Below, in pieces: positions 25,743 through 32,790 of a stretch of DNA of 64,000 nt. A program made the position numbers and the translations under genes. Origin of the DNA: Azophilus sp965199705 (GTDB taxonomy: Bacteria; Pseudomonadota; Gammaproteobacteria; Pseudomonadales; Azotimanducaceae); NCBI GenBank assembly GCA_965199705.1, contig OZ241359.1:868001-932000 (forward strand). The letters are read 5' to 3'. The notes beneath the pieces are model-generated. The model did not search any database, was not told the origin of the DNA, and worked only from the letters and a program-made list of their open reading frames with translations. Positions within the stretch are counted from its first letter, which is position 1, and each line of letters begins with the position of its first letter.

Positions 25743-26818
25743 CGAACGCGCATTCGCCGCCCGAACCGAACCAATTGGAACTCGCCCTGATCGGCCCGGG
25801 TTACGGCGAAAGCGCTCTACTTCACATTGGAAACGGAGACTGGATTCTTGTCGATTCATGCATGACAGTCGAGGGGGCGCCCGCTGCATTGAGCTACCTG
25901 GAATCAATGGGCATTGACGTCGCAAGATCGGTCGTTCTGGTGGTGGCAACCCACTGGCACGATGACCATATCCGGGGCCTCACACAAATTCTCGCGACCT
26001 GTCCCAAAGCTCGATTTTGCCTTGCCAGTGCGCTGTGCCAAGAAGAGTTCATTGCTCTGGCGGGGGCTTTGGAGAAACGCCACTTGTCTGCTTCCGGTTC
26101 CGGTTTACGGGAGCTTTTCGGCGCCATCAACCTCCTCAAGAAAATGGGCAGGCCGCCGCCATTGCACGCAATTGCCAATCGTGTGGTACATCGATCTTCA
26201 AGCTGTAATATCTGGACGCTTTCGCCAAGCGACGCCGCGTTTCAGAAATTCATCCGCTCGATTGGCAAATTGGTTCCCGCGGTCGGCAATGCCAAGATAC
26301 GCATTCCCAGCCTCTCGCCGAACGACGTGGCGGTCGTTCTGTGGGTCGATTGTGGGGGTAGTGCGTTTCTGCTCGGATCGGATATGGAGCGGTCAGGCTG
26401 GGCAGCCATCGCGCAAGACAAGGCGCGCCCTCATGGCAAGGCTTCAATATTCAAGACGCCTCACCATGGGTCCCGAGACGCGGACGAGCCTATGGTTTGG
26501 AAGCAGATGTTGAAGTCAGAACCTGTCGCGCTCATGACTCCTTGGCGCCGAGGGCGGGGAAAATTGCCGACTGCACAGGACCGTGATCGCATACTAGGCG
26601 CAACGTCAAACGCTTGGATCACCCACACTGGCAAACCTCCATCCTTGAAACACAAGGACAGGACAGTGGCCAGGCAACTGCGCGAGAGCGGTGTGCGGAT
26701 TCGTGAGCTGAGTGAACGCAAAAGCCTTGTTCGAGCCCGGCGCTCAAGTGGGCAGGAGGGGGATTGGACCGTCGAAGCGTTTGGCAGTGCAGGTCCACTG
26801 GTCGATTATGCTGTCTGA
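25727..26818 (+). CDS. MBL-fold metallo-hydrolase (ComEC-like catalytic domain)
   Basis: 363 residues from GTG 25727. A metallo-beta-lactamase fold without TM segments: the metal-binding signature THWHDDHIRG near residue 75, the second-site Asp in LLGSDME, and the C-terminal PHHGSRDA near residue 245. These match the soluble nuclease-like domain of ComEC/Rec2-type proteins, so hydrolysis of a nucleic acid, nucleotide or second messenger is plausible. The active-site ligands look complete. Last gene of the three-gene cassette 24439-26818 that sits behind the DUF499 pair; no known partner methylase or helicase is fused to it. Confidence 0.8.
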   Translation: MAWPVANAHSPPEPNQLELALIGPGYGESALLHIGNGDWILVDSCMTVEGAPAALSYLESMGIDVARSVVLVVATHWHDDHIRGLTQILATCPKARFCLASALCQEEFIALAGALEKRHLSASGSGLRELFGAINLLKKMGRPPPLHAIANRVVHRSSSCNIWTLSPSDAAFQKFIRSIGKLVPAVGNAKIRIPSLSPNDVAVVLWVDCGGSAFLLGSDMERSGWAAIAQDKARPHGKASIFKTPHHGSRDADEPMVWKQMLKSEPVALMTPWRRGRGKLPTAQDRDRILGATSNAWITHTGKPPSLKHKDRTVARQLRESGVRIRELSERKSLVRARRSSGQEGDWTVEAFGSAGPLVDYAV

Positions 26819-26892
26819 CCAGCTATTCAATTGGCGCTGCGCGGCTGGTCCACCGGGGTCGGCTGCGGGGACTTTTGGCGGGGAATGACGGT

Positions 26893-27057
26893 ATGCACGA
26901 GAGTGTGAATCAGACCGACGTTGTTGCTCTCGACAATACGCAGGTCAGCACCCCCGAAGGCACATCCTGGGATGAGTGGTTCGACGGCGCCAGCGTCAGC
27001 GAGGACTTCATGGCGGAGAGGGAGCAGCCGGAAGAACAGATGCGGGTGCAGGGCTGA
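26893..27057 (+). pseudogene. Remnant of a VapB-type antitoxin (C-terminal part)
   Basis: A short frame ending GTSWDEWFDGASVSEDFMAEREQP, which is the C-terminal toxin-binding tail typical of VapB antitoxins. The AbrB-like DNA-binding N-terminus is missing and no VapC follows on this strand. The sequence runs directly into the start of a toxin on the opposite strand, so this looks like a rearrangement scar. Confidence 0.55.
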
Positions 27058-27099
27058 AGCCAGCACATTCGTGTCCACAACCATGCGGGCCGGATTCAC
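27049..27099 (-). pseudogene. Remnant of a VapC-type PIN toxin (N-terminal part)
   Basis: A GTG at 27099 overlaps an upstream antitoxin stop (GTGA) and opens MNPARMVVDTNVLASAL, the first strand and first catalytic Asp of a PIN-domain ribonuclease. After about 17-20 residues the similarity ends where the plus-strand VapB remnant begins, so the toxin is truncated and inactive. Confidence 0.55.
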
Positions 27100-27194
27100 C
27101 GATGCGTTCGCTCCCAGTCGACTGCGTCCTTCACGTTTTCCTCGGCAAGGCCGAGTTCAGCCAGCTTCGCACGCACGCCATCGGCGCGATTGAC
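27096..27194 (-). pseudogene. C-terminal tail of the antitoxin paired with the truncated PIN toxin
   Basis: Reading the minus strand into the stop at 27096-27098 gives DGVRAKLAELGLAEENVKD followed by AVDWERTHR, the C-terminal pattern of small VapB-like antitoxins. The upstream DNA-binding part is not recognisable, so this is a second, different VapBC remnant facing the one at 26893. Confidence 0.5.
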
Positions 27195-27240
27195 GCAAGT
27201 GGGCGTCCGCCTGGTGACGATGGCCAAGATGGCCTGCACG

Positions 27241-27262
27241 CAAGGCTTAAGCACAAGCCTTG
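27241..27262. repeat. Short perfect inverted repeat
   Basis: CAAGGCTT (27241-27248) and AAGCCTTG (27255-27262) form an eight-base stem with a six-base loop in the gap between the toxin-antitoxin remnants and the ImmA gene. There is no T-run on either side. The rest of 27195-27338 holds nothing I can identify. Confidence 0.4.
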
Positions 27263-27338
27263 ACATGATTCATCGGATTGCGGTGGTCAGGCAGGTGTTT
27301 CATGGCAGACGAATCGATTGGAAGAGTCGTAGGATTCG

Positions 27339-28208
27339 CTAGCTGAAACGCGCTTCCCAAGATTTTTCAAGCTCCGCTTCCTCTTCCTCGAACTCGTCTG
27401 GAGGCTCCATGCCCGTAAGCACGGTAAGGGTCTTTCCGTAGCTACCCAACCCGACGACCTCTTCCACAATCTCTTGGCGATGCAGGCCGCCGAACCAGTC
27501 CTGAAGAAAACTCTTCCCTTCCTCACGCGCACCGCGTGAGATGTTCGCTGCATCGGAATTGAAGTGCGCAGTTACGCTCTCGGGCGGCAATGGTGCGCCC
27601 TTGCGAATCCAATCGATATCCCGAAATTCCTTCAAAGAAATAGACATGAAGGCGTATTCGATGGTTTCGCCGCGACTCCGAACTACAGCCACCGGATCGC
27701 CACTGGTTTGCGCATATCGAATTGCCGTGGCTTCAAGGGACGTCTTGCACTGTGCTCGGAGCGTCTCTATCGCCTCGAGTCCGTCGCCGGCGCGATTTGC
27801 AGCGGTGACGAATAGCTTGCGGGGCATGAGCAACGCCGAGGCGAACTGGTCCGCCTCCCTCTCATAGCGATTAGTGCTGCGAAATCCAGCTTTGGAAAGG
27901 TGCTTCCCCTTGCTTAGAACGGCATCAACGTGACCTCGCAGCCGGTAGTGACCAATCTCGTGCGCCACGGAAAACCGCTTGAAACCTTCACTGCCAACAT
28001 GAGTTGGGTACCCGATGCCGAAGGCGCCATTCACGTGGAGCAACATTCCCGATGCACCACCCGCCGACTTTGGAAGTGGCTTTAGCTCAATGTCCAGTTG
28101 ACGGGCAATTGAAAACGGATCGACCGGCAGGGAATCTATATCCAGTTCCCGAAGAAGTCGCTTTGCCTCGTCGTGCACATTGCAGTACTGATTGGCGTGT
28201 CGCGTCAT
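27339..28208 (-). CDS. ImmA/IrrE-family metallopeptidase
   Basis: 289 residues from ATG 28208; a TTG one codon earlier is possible. The zinc protease signature VAHEIGHYRLRGH lies near residue 81, followed by the third-ligand region EREADQFASALLMPR, as in ImmA/IrrE and M78 peptidases. These cytosolic proteases usually cleave or inactivate a partner XRE repressor, here the gene four bases upstream. The C-terminal ~130 residues form a sensor-like alpha/beta extension ending in a highly acidic tail. The pair faces away from the Ubl cassette, which it may control. Confidence 0.87.
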   Translation of the reverse strand: MTRHANQYCNVHDEAKRLLRELDIDSLPVDPFSIARQLDIELKPLPKSAGGASGMLLHVNGAFGIGYPTHVGSEGFKRFSVAHEIGHYRLRGHVDAVLSKGKHLSKAGFRSTNRYEREADQFASALLMPRKLFVTAANRAGDGLEAIETLRAQCKTSLEATAIRYAQTSGDPVAVVRSRGETIEYAFMSISLKEFRDIDWIRKGAPLPPESVTAHFNSDAANISRGAREEGKSFLQDWFGGLHRQEIVEEVVGLGSYGKTLTVLTGMEPPDEFEEEEAELEKSWEARFS

Positions 28209-28212
28209 CAAA

Positions 28213-28575
28213 CTAATCTTCTCTCGATTTCTGCTTGATGGACTTCTTGGCCAACATCTGAATGAAGTCGTCGGCCATTTCTTGATGTTCCGCTGAGAGA
28301 CCGGAATAACTCCGATATAGCTTGTCGACAGTCATAGCTGACGCTTCCATCGAATCAGAGCGACCGAGCAAATAGTCGGTTGTTACTCGCAAGGCGTCGG
28401 CCAAGCGTTTGAGATTGTCAAACGAAGGCTTGCGGGCCCCCGTTTCAAAATGGGAAACGGCGGAAGCCTGCAAGTCGGATCGCCGCGCAAGGCCGCCCTG
28501 ACTCAAACTGCGAGCGACTCGTGCGCTTCGCAGTCGCGACGGGAAAAGTTCGGTTGGTTGGCTTGACTCGGCCAC
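28213..28575 (-). CDS. XRE-family transcriptional regulator paired with ImmA
   Basis: 120 residues with an N-terminal helix-turn-helix (about 11-66: RLRSARVARSLSQGGLARRS, ASAVSHFETGARKPS, LKRLADALRVTTDYLLG) and a short helical dimerisation tail. It is the usual partner of the downstream ImmA gene: repressor plus cleaving protease. Divergently placed 122 bases from the DUF2188/Ubl operon, with an imperfect palindrome between them, so it may repress both directions until ImmA inactivates it. Confidence 0.88.
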   Translation of the reverse strand: MAESSQPTELFPSRLRSARVARSLSQGGLARRSDLQASAVSHFETGARKPSFDNLKRLADALRVTTDYLLGRSDSMEASAMTVDKLYRSYSGLSAEHQEMADDFIQMLAKKSIKQKSRED

Positions 28576-28583
28576 GACTATTC

Positions 28584-28608
28584 CGTAATCTCATTTATGA
28601 CGATTATG
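28584..28608. promoter_or_regulatory. Candidate operator between xre-immA and the Ubl operon
   Basis: CGTAATC (28584-28590) and GATTATG (28602-28608) form an imperfect palindrome (6 of 7) with an 11-base centre in a clearly AT-rich divergent intergenic region; the 60 bases 28561-28620 contain 25 G or C by my count. The location fits an XRE repressor site, but no experimental or comparative support is available. Confidence 0.35.
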
Positions 28609-28697
28609 TCTATTCTTCTGGAGGCCATACGATGCGGAGGCCAAGACGGATGCGTCAAACATTGCAGTACAAATTCCATCAGATGGGGGAGCATACC

Positions 28698-28931
28698 ATG
28701 GCAAAGAAACCAAAGAGTCACCATATCGTCCCGAACTCAAAGGGAGGCTGGGATGTCAAACGTGGCGGGGCGAGCCGCGCCAGCAGCCACCATGACACGA
28801 AGCAGGCAGCCATTGACAGCGGCCGCAAAGTCAGCCGTAGCCAAGGAACTGAGCTTCGCATCCATAACAAAGATGGGCGTATCGCCGGCAGCGACAGCCA
28901 TGGCGGCGACCCCTATCCGCCAGAAGGTTGA
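28698..28931 (+). CDS. DUF2188 small protein
   Basis: 77 residues from ATG 28698 behind GGGGGA. It matches the DUF2188 pattern: HHIVPNSKGGWDVKRGGA, a Ser/His-rich ASSHHDTKQAAIDSGRKV helix, ELRIHNKDGRI and a DPYPPEG end. The fold is a small beta-beta-alpha-beta-beta unit of unknown function, common in mobile and accessory regions. It is 17 bases upstream of the ubiquitin-like gene and likely shares its transcript. Confidence 0.8.
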   Translation: MAKKPKSHHIVPNSKGGWDVKRGGASRASSHHDTKQAAIDSGRKVSRSQGTELRIHNKDGRIAGSDSHGGDPYPPEG

Positions 28932-28948
28932 AAGGAGGAATCCAGATC

Positions 28949-29233
28949 ATGAAGCACGATCAAGAGAACAAGCCGGAACACGGCGAGAACGGAGAGAAGG
29001 GATTTTCGATCATCGTCAATGGCCGCGAGAAGACTGTTGACCATGAAGAATTGACGTTCGATCAAGTAGTTTCTCTGGCGATTGAAGATCCGCCCACGGG
29101 CGAATTCATCTCATTTACGATCACCTTCAGGTGCGCCGGTGGCCGCAAGTCAGAAGGCACGCTGGTCGAGGGTGATTCCGTGAAAGTACGGAACGGGACG
29201 GTGATCAATGTCACAGTCACTGATAAGTCGTAG
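28949..29233 (+). CDS. Multiubiquitin-type ubiquitin-like protein (single domain)
   Basis: 94 residues. The start ATG 28949 is fixed by a perfect AGGAGG; a TTG seven codons upstream is ruled out because it lies on that site. A polar N-terminal tail of about 20 residues precedes one beta-grasp domain with the multiubiquitin-domain pattern: FSIIVNGREKTV, LTFDQVVSLA, ISFTITFRC, GTLVEGDSVKVRNGTVINVT. The chain ends in Thr-Asp-Lys-Ser with no Gly-Gly, unlike classical ubiquitin. It should be the modifier that the next gene's ThiF domain adenylates. The last 26 bases overlap that gene. Confidence 0.8.
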   Translation: MKHDQENKPEHGENGEKGFSIIVNGREKTVDHEELTFDQVVSLAIEDPPTGEFISFTITFRCAGGRKSEGTLVEGDSVKVRNGTVINVTVTDKS

Positions 29234-30389
29234 CAGCGACCTCAAGAAATTGGCGGATGAGGGATACGATTTGAGCATCGTAGAGGGTCACTTGCTCGTC
29301 CGAGATGTTCCCTACGTAAATGCTGAGAAGCAAGTAAAGCTTGGTGTCTTGGTGTCAGCGCTGGACTTGGCGGGGGACACCACAACCCGACCGAGTACCC
29401 ATATGGCCATGTTCGCTGGTGAGCATCCCTGTGATCAAAGTGGATGCGAACTTGCAAAGATTTCTCACGGGAGCGCTCGACAAGAGATTTCGGATGATCT
29501 TGCGATAGATCACTCGTTTTCGAGCAAGCCTGCTGACGGATACTCTGACTATTATCACAAGATGAAGACCTATGTGAACATCATCTCCGGCCCTGCGGAA
29601 GCGATCGATCCAAGCGTGACTGCACGGCCCCGCCGAGCGATACAGTCGAGCGATTCCGAGTCGGTGTTCAAATACGTCGAAACCGCTTCGGGTCGGGTGG
29701 GAATATCGGCGCTATCGAACAAGCTGTGCCTGGGCCGGGTCGCGATTGTCGGTTTGGGTGGCACGGGGTCCTACATACTCGACCTTGTGGCCAAAGCCCG
29801 GGTACGTGAAATCCACCTCTTTGATGGCGACGATTTTCTTCAGCACAATGCGTTCAGATCACCGGGTGCGGCGTCCGTGGATGATCTCAAGGTTTGCCAA
29901 CGAAAGGTCAAGTACTATGCCGCTCGCTATGGCCTCATGCGAAACGGCATTGTGGAGCATGATTACGATATTGATGAGAGCAACGTTGGGCTTCTTGAAG
30001 ATATGAGTTTCGTCTTCATCTCCGTGGACCGCGGAGAAGCCAAGCGCCCCATCATCGAAAAACTGGAGGAACTCGATGTCCCCTTCATTGACGTAGGGAT
30101 GGGGATCGAACGTTCAATTGACGGACTTCGCGGTATCGTCCGAGTCACCGCCAGTACGCCAGAAAAGCGTGACCACCTGCGGAACAAGCAACGAATCAGC
30201 CTGTCCGGCGGCGACGCAGACGGCGTGTACTCTCACAACATCCAGATTGCGGAACTAAATGCTCTCAACGCCGCATTGGCAGTCATCAAATGGAAGAAGC
30301 TGTTTGGTTTCTATGACGATTTGGAGAAAGAGCACTTCAGCGCCTACACGCTGGATGGCAACTCGATTGTTAACGAGGATTGTGCGTGA
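29208..30389 (+). CDS. DUF6791-ThiF fusion: E1-like activating protein
   Basis: 393 residues from ATG 29208, overlapping the Ubl gene. The N-terminal ~165 residues match what I recall as DUF6791: VEGHLLVRDVPYVN, then a Cys-containing HPCDQSGCE, FSSKPADGYSDYY. The C-terminal half is an E1/ThiF adenylation domain: VAIVGLGGTGSYILD near residue 182, an acidic LFDGDDF, the Arg in NAFRSPG, the Lys in QRKVKYY, and DVGMGIE. A single polypeptide may thus combine adenylation with a transfer step. No separate E2 or JAB peptidase gene is nearby. Candidate thioester cysteines are those in the N-terminal HPCDQSGCE and in the extreme C-terminal EDCA. Confidence 0.82.
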   Translation: MSQSLISRSSDLKKLADEGYDLSIVEGHLLVRDVPYVNAEKQVKLGVLVSALDLAGDTTTRPSTHMAMFAGEHPCDQSGCELAKISHGSARQEISDDLAIDHSFSSKPADGYSDYYHKMKTYVNIISGPAEAIDPSVTARPRRAIQSSDSESVFKYVETASGRVGISALSNKLCLGRVAIVGLGGTGSYILDLVAKARVREIHLFDGDDFLQHNAFRSPGAASVDDLKVCQRKVKYYAARYGLMRNGIVEHDYDIDESNVGLLEDMSFVFISVDRGEAKRPIIEKLEELDVPFIDVGMGIERSIDGLRGIVRVTASTPEKRDHLRNKQRISLSGGDADGVYSHNIQIAELNALNAALAVIKWKKLFGFYDDLEKEHFSAYTLDGNSIVNEDCA

Positions 30390-30823
30390 AGCGGCCTATT
30401 GCCCTCACGCATGAGTTTGTCACGGTTATTCCAGATGAGGTCGAGGAGCGAACACTCTATGTATCGATGGACTACGCGACGGCAGTGCACAAGTGCTGTT
30501 GCGGGTGCGGGCGGGAAGTCGTCACGCCGCTGACCCCCACCGACTGGACGCTTATCTACGATGGTGTGTCGATTTCGTTGGATCCGTCGGTCGGTAGTTG
30601 GGGCTTGGACTGCCGTTCACACTACTGGATAGACAAGAGCACGGTGAGATGGGCGCAGAATTGGTCGAGCAGTGAAGTTAACGCCGCACGGTCGCGAGAC
30701 CGCAGATTGAAGGCGATCTACTATGGAGAGAGTGAGCCTGTGGCCCAACTGGCTGATGGCCCAATCAGAAGAGGTTTGATCAAGAGATTTCGGAGATGGA
30801 TGTCCAAATGCAGAAGGTCATAG
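30386..30823 (+). CDS. DUF6527 zinc-binding-type protein of the Ubl cassette
   Basis: 145 residues from a GTG in a four-base overlap with the E1-like gene. A Cys cluster HKCCCGCGREV is followed by a beta-rich body (WTLIYDGVSISLDPSVG) and CRSHYWI, which looks like a zinc site of Cys and His ligands, then a basic C-terminal tail. DUF6527 proteins recur next to bacterial ThiF/Ubl genes. Role unknown; an adaptor or ligase-like factor is an inference from context. Last gene of the cassette. Confidence 0.77.
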   Translation: MKRPIALTHEFVTVIPDEVEERTLYVSMDYATAVHKCCCGCGREVVTPLTPTDWTLIYDGVSISLDPSVGSWGLDCRSHYWIDKSTVRWAQNWSSSEVNAARSRDRRLKAIYYGESEPVAQLADGPIRRGLIKRFRRWMSKCRRS

Positions 30824-31173
30824 GCCCCAAGGGGATATTCTTCAGCCTCCTTTGTTTTACCTGAAACCGTGAAATTGCCGCTATTCCGTGCTGTCGGCTG
30901 GCGGGGAGACTGGCGTCGATTAGTCCAGCATTGACACCGCAACCGATTGCTGTTGTACCTGCCAGCCACAAGCTACTGCCAAATTGTCAGAATTCTTGCG
31001 TCCGAAACGTGCCGCCGGCATCGCCTGGCCCGACCCGTGCCGAATGAATCAACCGACACGGCAAGCCCAGAGAGGCAGGTGCTGGTGATCTATCGACTTG
31101 GCGGCCAAAACTGGGGTCCAGTTCTCTTGATATGATGCATCGGATTGGGGGGCAGGGCAGGCGAGGGCGCTTC
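30824..31173. other. Intergenic gap with a possible operator
   Basis: About 350 bases without a convincing gene, poorer in GC than the flanking housekeeping DNA. The only structure I see is a perfect palindrome AACTGG-GGT-CCAGTT at 31109-31123, 50 bases before the start of the fused XRE-ImmA gene, followed by TTGATATGAT. It may be the autoregulatory site of that gene. No tRNA or attachment site recognised. Confidence 0.35.
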
Positions 31174-32310
31174 ATGACAACTGAGGGTATGCCAGTTACT
31201 CCGGCTGTTGTCACCTGGGCGCGGGAGCAGGCTGGGTTTAGCCTTGCGTCAGCCCACGACAGCTTCCCGAAAATCGCCGTGTGGGAGGCTGGCGAGGCGG
31301 CCCCCAGCTATCCGCAGCTCGAAAAGCTGGCGGACAAGTTCAAGGTGCCTGTGGCGGTGTTCTTTTTCCCATCGCCGCCCGACCTTCCGCCGATTGAAGA
31401 GACATTCCGTACTCTCGGGGCGGAACAGATCGGTCAGGTTCCACCGCGTATTCGCCTCATGCTACGCAAGGCGCTTGCCTTCCAGATTGCGCTGGACGAA
31501 CTGTATCAGGGCAGGAATGCCGCGCCTCGGATGATTACTCGCGACCTGGCGTTTCAATACACGGATGATCTTGAAGCCGCTGCCAGAGCCGTGCGCGAGT
31601 ATCTTGGCGTGACTCTGGATGAGCAGTTTGCGTGGAAGGATATAGATACGGCATTGGATCGCTGGCGGCAGCGTTTTTTTGATGCCGGAGTCCACGTCTT
31701 CAAGGACCAGTTTCGAGAGGGAAGCTACTCTGGATTCTGTCTGTATCATCCAGATTTTCCAATCGTCTATGTAAACAATACAACCTCAAAAAGCCGACAG
31801 ACTTTTACGTTGTTCCACGAACTAGCGCACCTGCTGTTTCATACAAGTGGCGTCGATGCTGAGGACAAAGACTATATTCGTGAACTGCCGCAGGAGGCTC
31901 AACAAATCGAGATTGCCTGCAATCGCTTGGCTTCCCTCTTACTGGTTCCCGATCAAGCCTTTGAAGAAGCACTTACCGGACGCGCAGCGAACACTGAAAC
32001 CGCTAGCAGTCTGGCCCGACAATTCAAGGTCAGCCGTGAACTCATCTACCGGAAGTTTCTCGACCGAGGCCAGATTACGCGCCAGCAATATCAGTCTGCG
32101 GTCGCGCAATGGAGCCGAAATACGCAGAGCTCTGGAGGTGGAAACTACTACTACACAAAAGTCGCGTATCTGGGAACCCAGTACATTACTCGCGCGTTCG
32201 AGGAGTTCTACCAGAACCGTATTGACGCCGATCAGTTGGCTGACTATCTTGATACAAGACCCAGAAATTTGGCTCAACTGGAAGAATATGCGCTTCGGGG
32301 AGCCATTTGA
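31174..32310 (+). CDS. Fused XRE-ImmA/IrrE regulator-peptidase (antitoxin-like)
   Basis: 378 residues from ATG 31174 (GAGGG seven bases upstream); an earlier ATG at 31132 or a later one at 31189 is possible. A short helix-turn-helix leads (VTPAVVTWAREQAGFSL, KIAVWEAGEAAPSY, LEKLADKFKVPVAVFFF), then an ImmA/IrrE peptidase with LFHELAHLLFH near residue 215 and CNRLASLLLVPD. A C-terminal helical domain is predicted. This architecture is the standard partner of DUF4411 PIN-like toxins, which is exactly the next gene (four-base TTGA overlap), so it should act as antitoxin and autoregulator. Confidence 0.87.
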   Translation: MTTEGMPVTPAVVTWAREQAGFSLASAHDSFPKIAVWEAGEAAPSYPQLEKLADKFKVPVAVFFFPSPPDLPPIEETFRTLGAEQIGQVPPRIRLMLRKALAFQIALDELYQGRNAAPRMITRDLAFQYTDDLEAAARAVREYLGVTLDEQFAWKDIDTALDRWRQRFFDAGVHVFKDQFREGSYSGFCLYHPDFPIVYVNNTTSKSRQTFTLFHELAHLLFHTSGVDAEDKDYIRELPQEAQQIEIACNRLASLLLVPDQAFEEALTGRAANTETASSLARQFKVSRELIYRKFLDRGQITRQQYQSAVAQWSRNTQSSGGGNYYYTKVAYLGTQYITRAFEEFYQNRIDADQLADYLDTRPRNLAQLEEYALRGAI

Positions 32311-32777
32311 CCTACGTCTTCGACACCAGCGCTTTTTCCCAGCTTTTCCGCAGTTACTACCGGGACAGGTTTCCCACCTTGTGGAACCAGTTCGACCAAC
32401 TGGTCACAGGCGGCGCCATCACGTCAACACGTGAGGTTGGTCGGGAGATAGACGATTGCCCCGTGGAATCTCTTCGCAGTTGGGCAAAGGCAAACAAACG
32501 GCTCTTCCCTGCTCCTGACAGAGTGGAAGGCCAATTCGTAGCCGACATCTTCAAGATTCGCCACTTTCAGCAGATCATCGAACGGAAAAAGTTGCTCAAG
32601 GGCGGCAAGAACGCGGACCCGTTTGTTGTCGCACGCGCAAATGGTCTCGAAGCAACAGTGGTCACAATGGAAGGCAAACCACCAAACGGAGCCCGAATCC
32701 CGAACATCTGTGACTATTTCCACATACCCTGCGTCTCTCTGGAAGGTTTCATGGAACGCGAGCAGTGGCAGTTTTGA
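32307..32777 (+). CDS. DUF4411 PIN-like toxin
   Basis: 156 residues from a TTG that overlaps the antitoxin stop. PIN-type acidic residues are in place: the first strand TYVFDTSAFSQLF, Glu in STREVGREIDD, KGGKNADPFVVARA and a late Thr/Met-Glu segment (VVTMEGKPP). The protein ends with a DYFHIPCVSLEGF strand-helix. It is a predicted metal-dependent ribonuclease, neutralised by the fused XRE-ImmA protein. The module lies directly in front of the DUF1156 methyltransferase, 13 bases apart. Confidence 0.85.
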   Translation: MTYVFDTSAFSQLFRSYYRDRFPTLWNQFDQLVTGGAITSTREVGREIDDCPVESLRSWAKANKRLFPAPDRVEGQFVADIFKIRHFQQIIERKKLLKGGKNADPFVVARANGLEATVVTMEGKPPNGARIPNICDYFHIPCVSLEGFMEREQWQF

Positions 32778-32790
32778 CCGGAAGCCAAGC

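Noticed and set aside
26827..27099. Intact small PIN toxin on the minus strand (90 codons)
   Set aside because: Only the first ~17-20 residues look like a PIN domain; the rest is antisense to the VapB remnant, so it was called a truncated remnant.
27241..27262. Rho-independent terminator
   Set aside because: The eight-base stem is clear but no T-run follows on either strand and no intact gene ends nearby.
30721..31214. Short open frames in the gap before the fused XRE-ImmA gene
   Set aside because: All are short, mutually overlapping and without motifs or ribosome sites.
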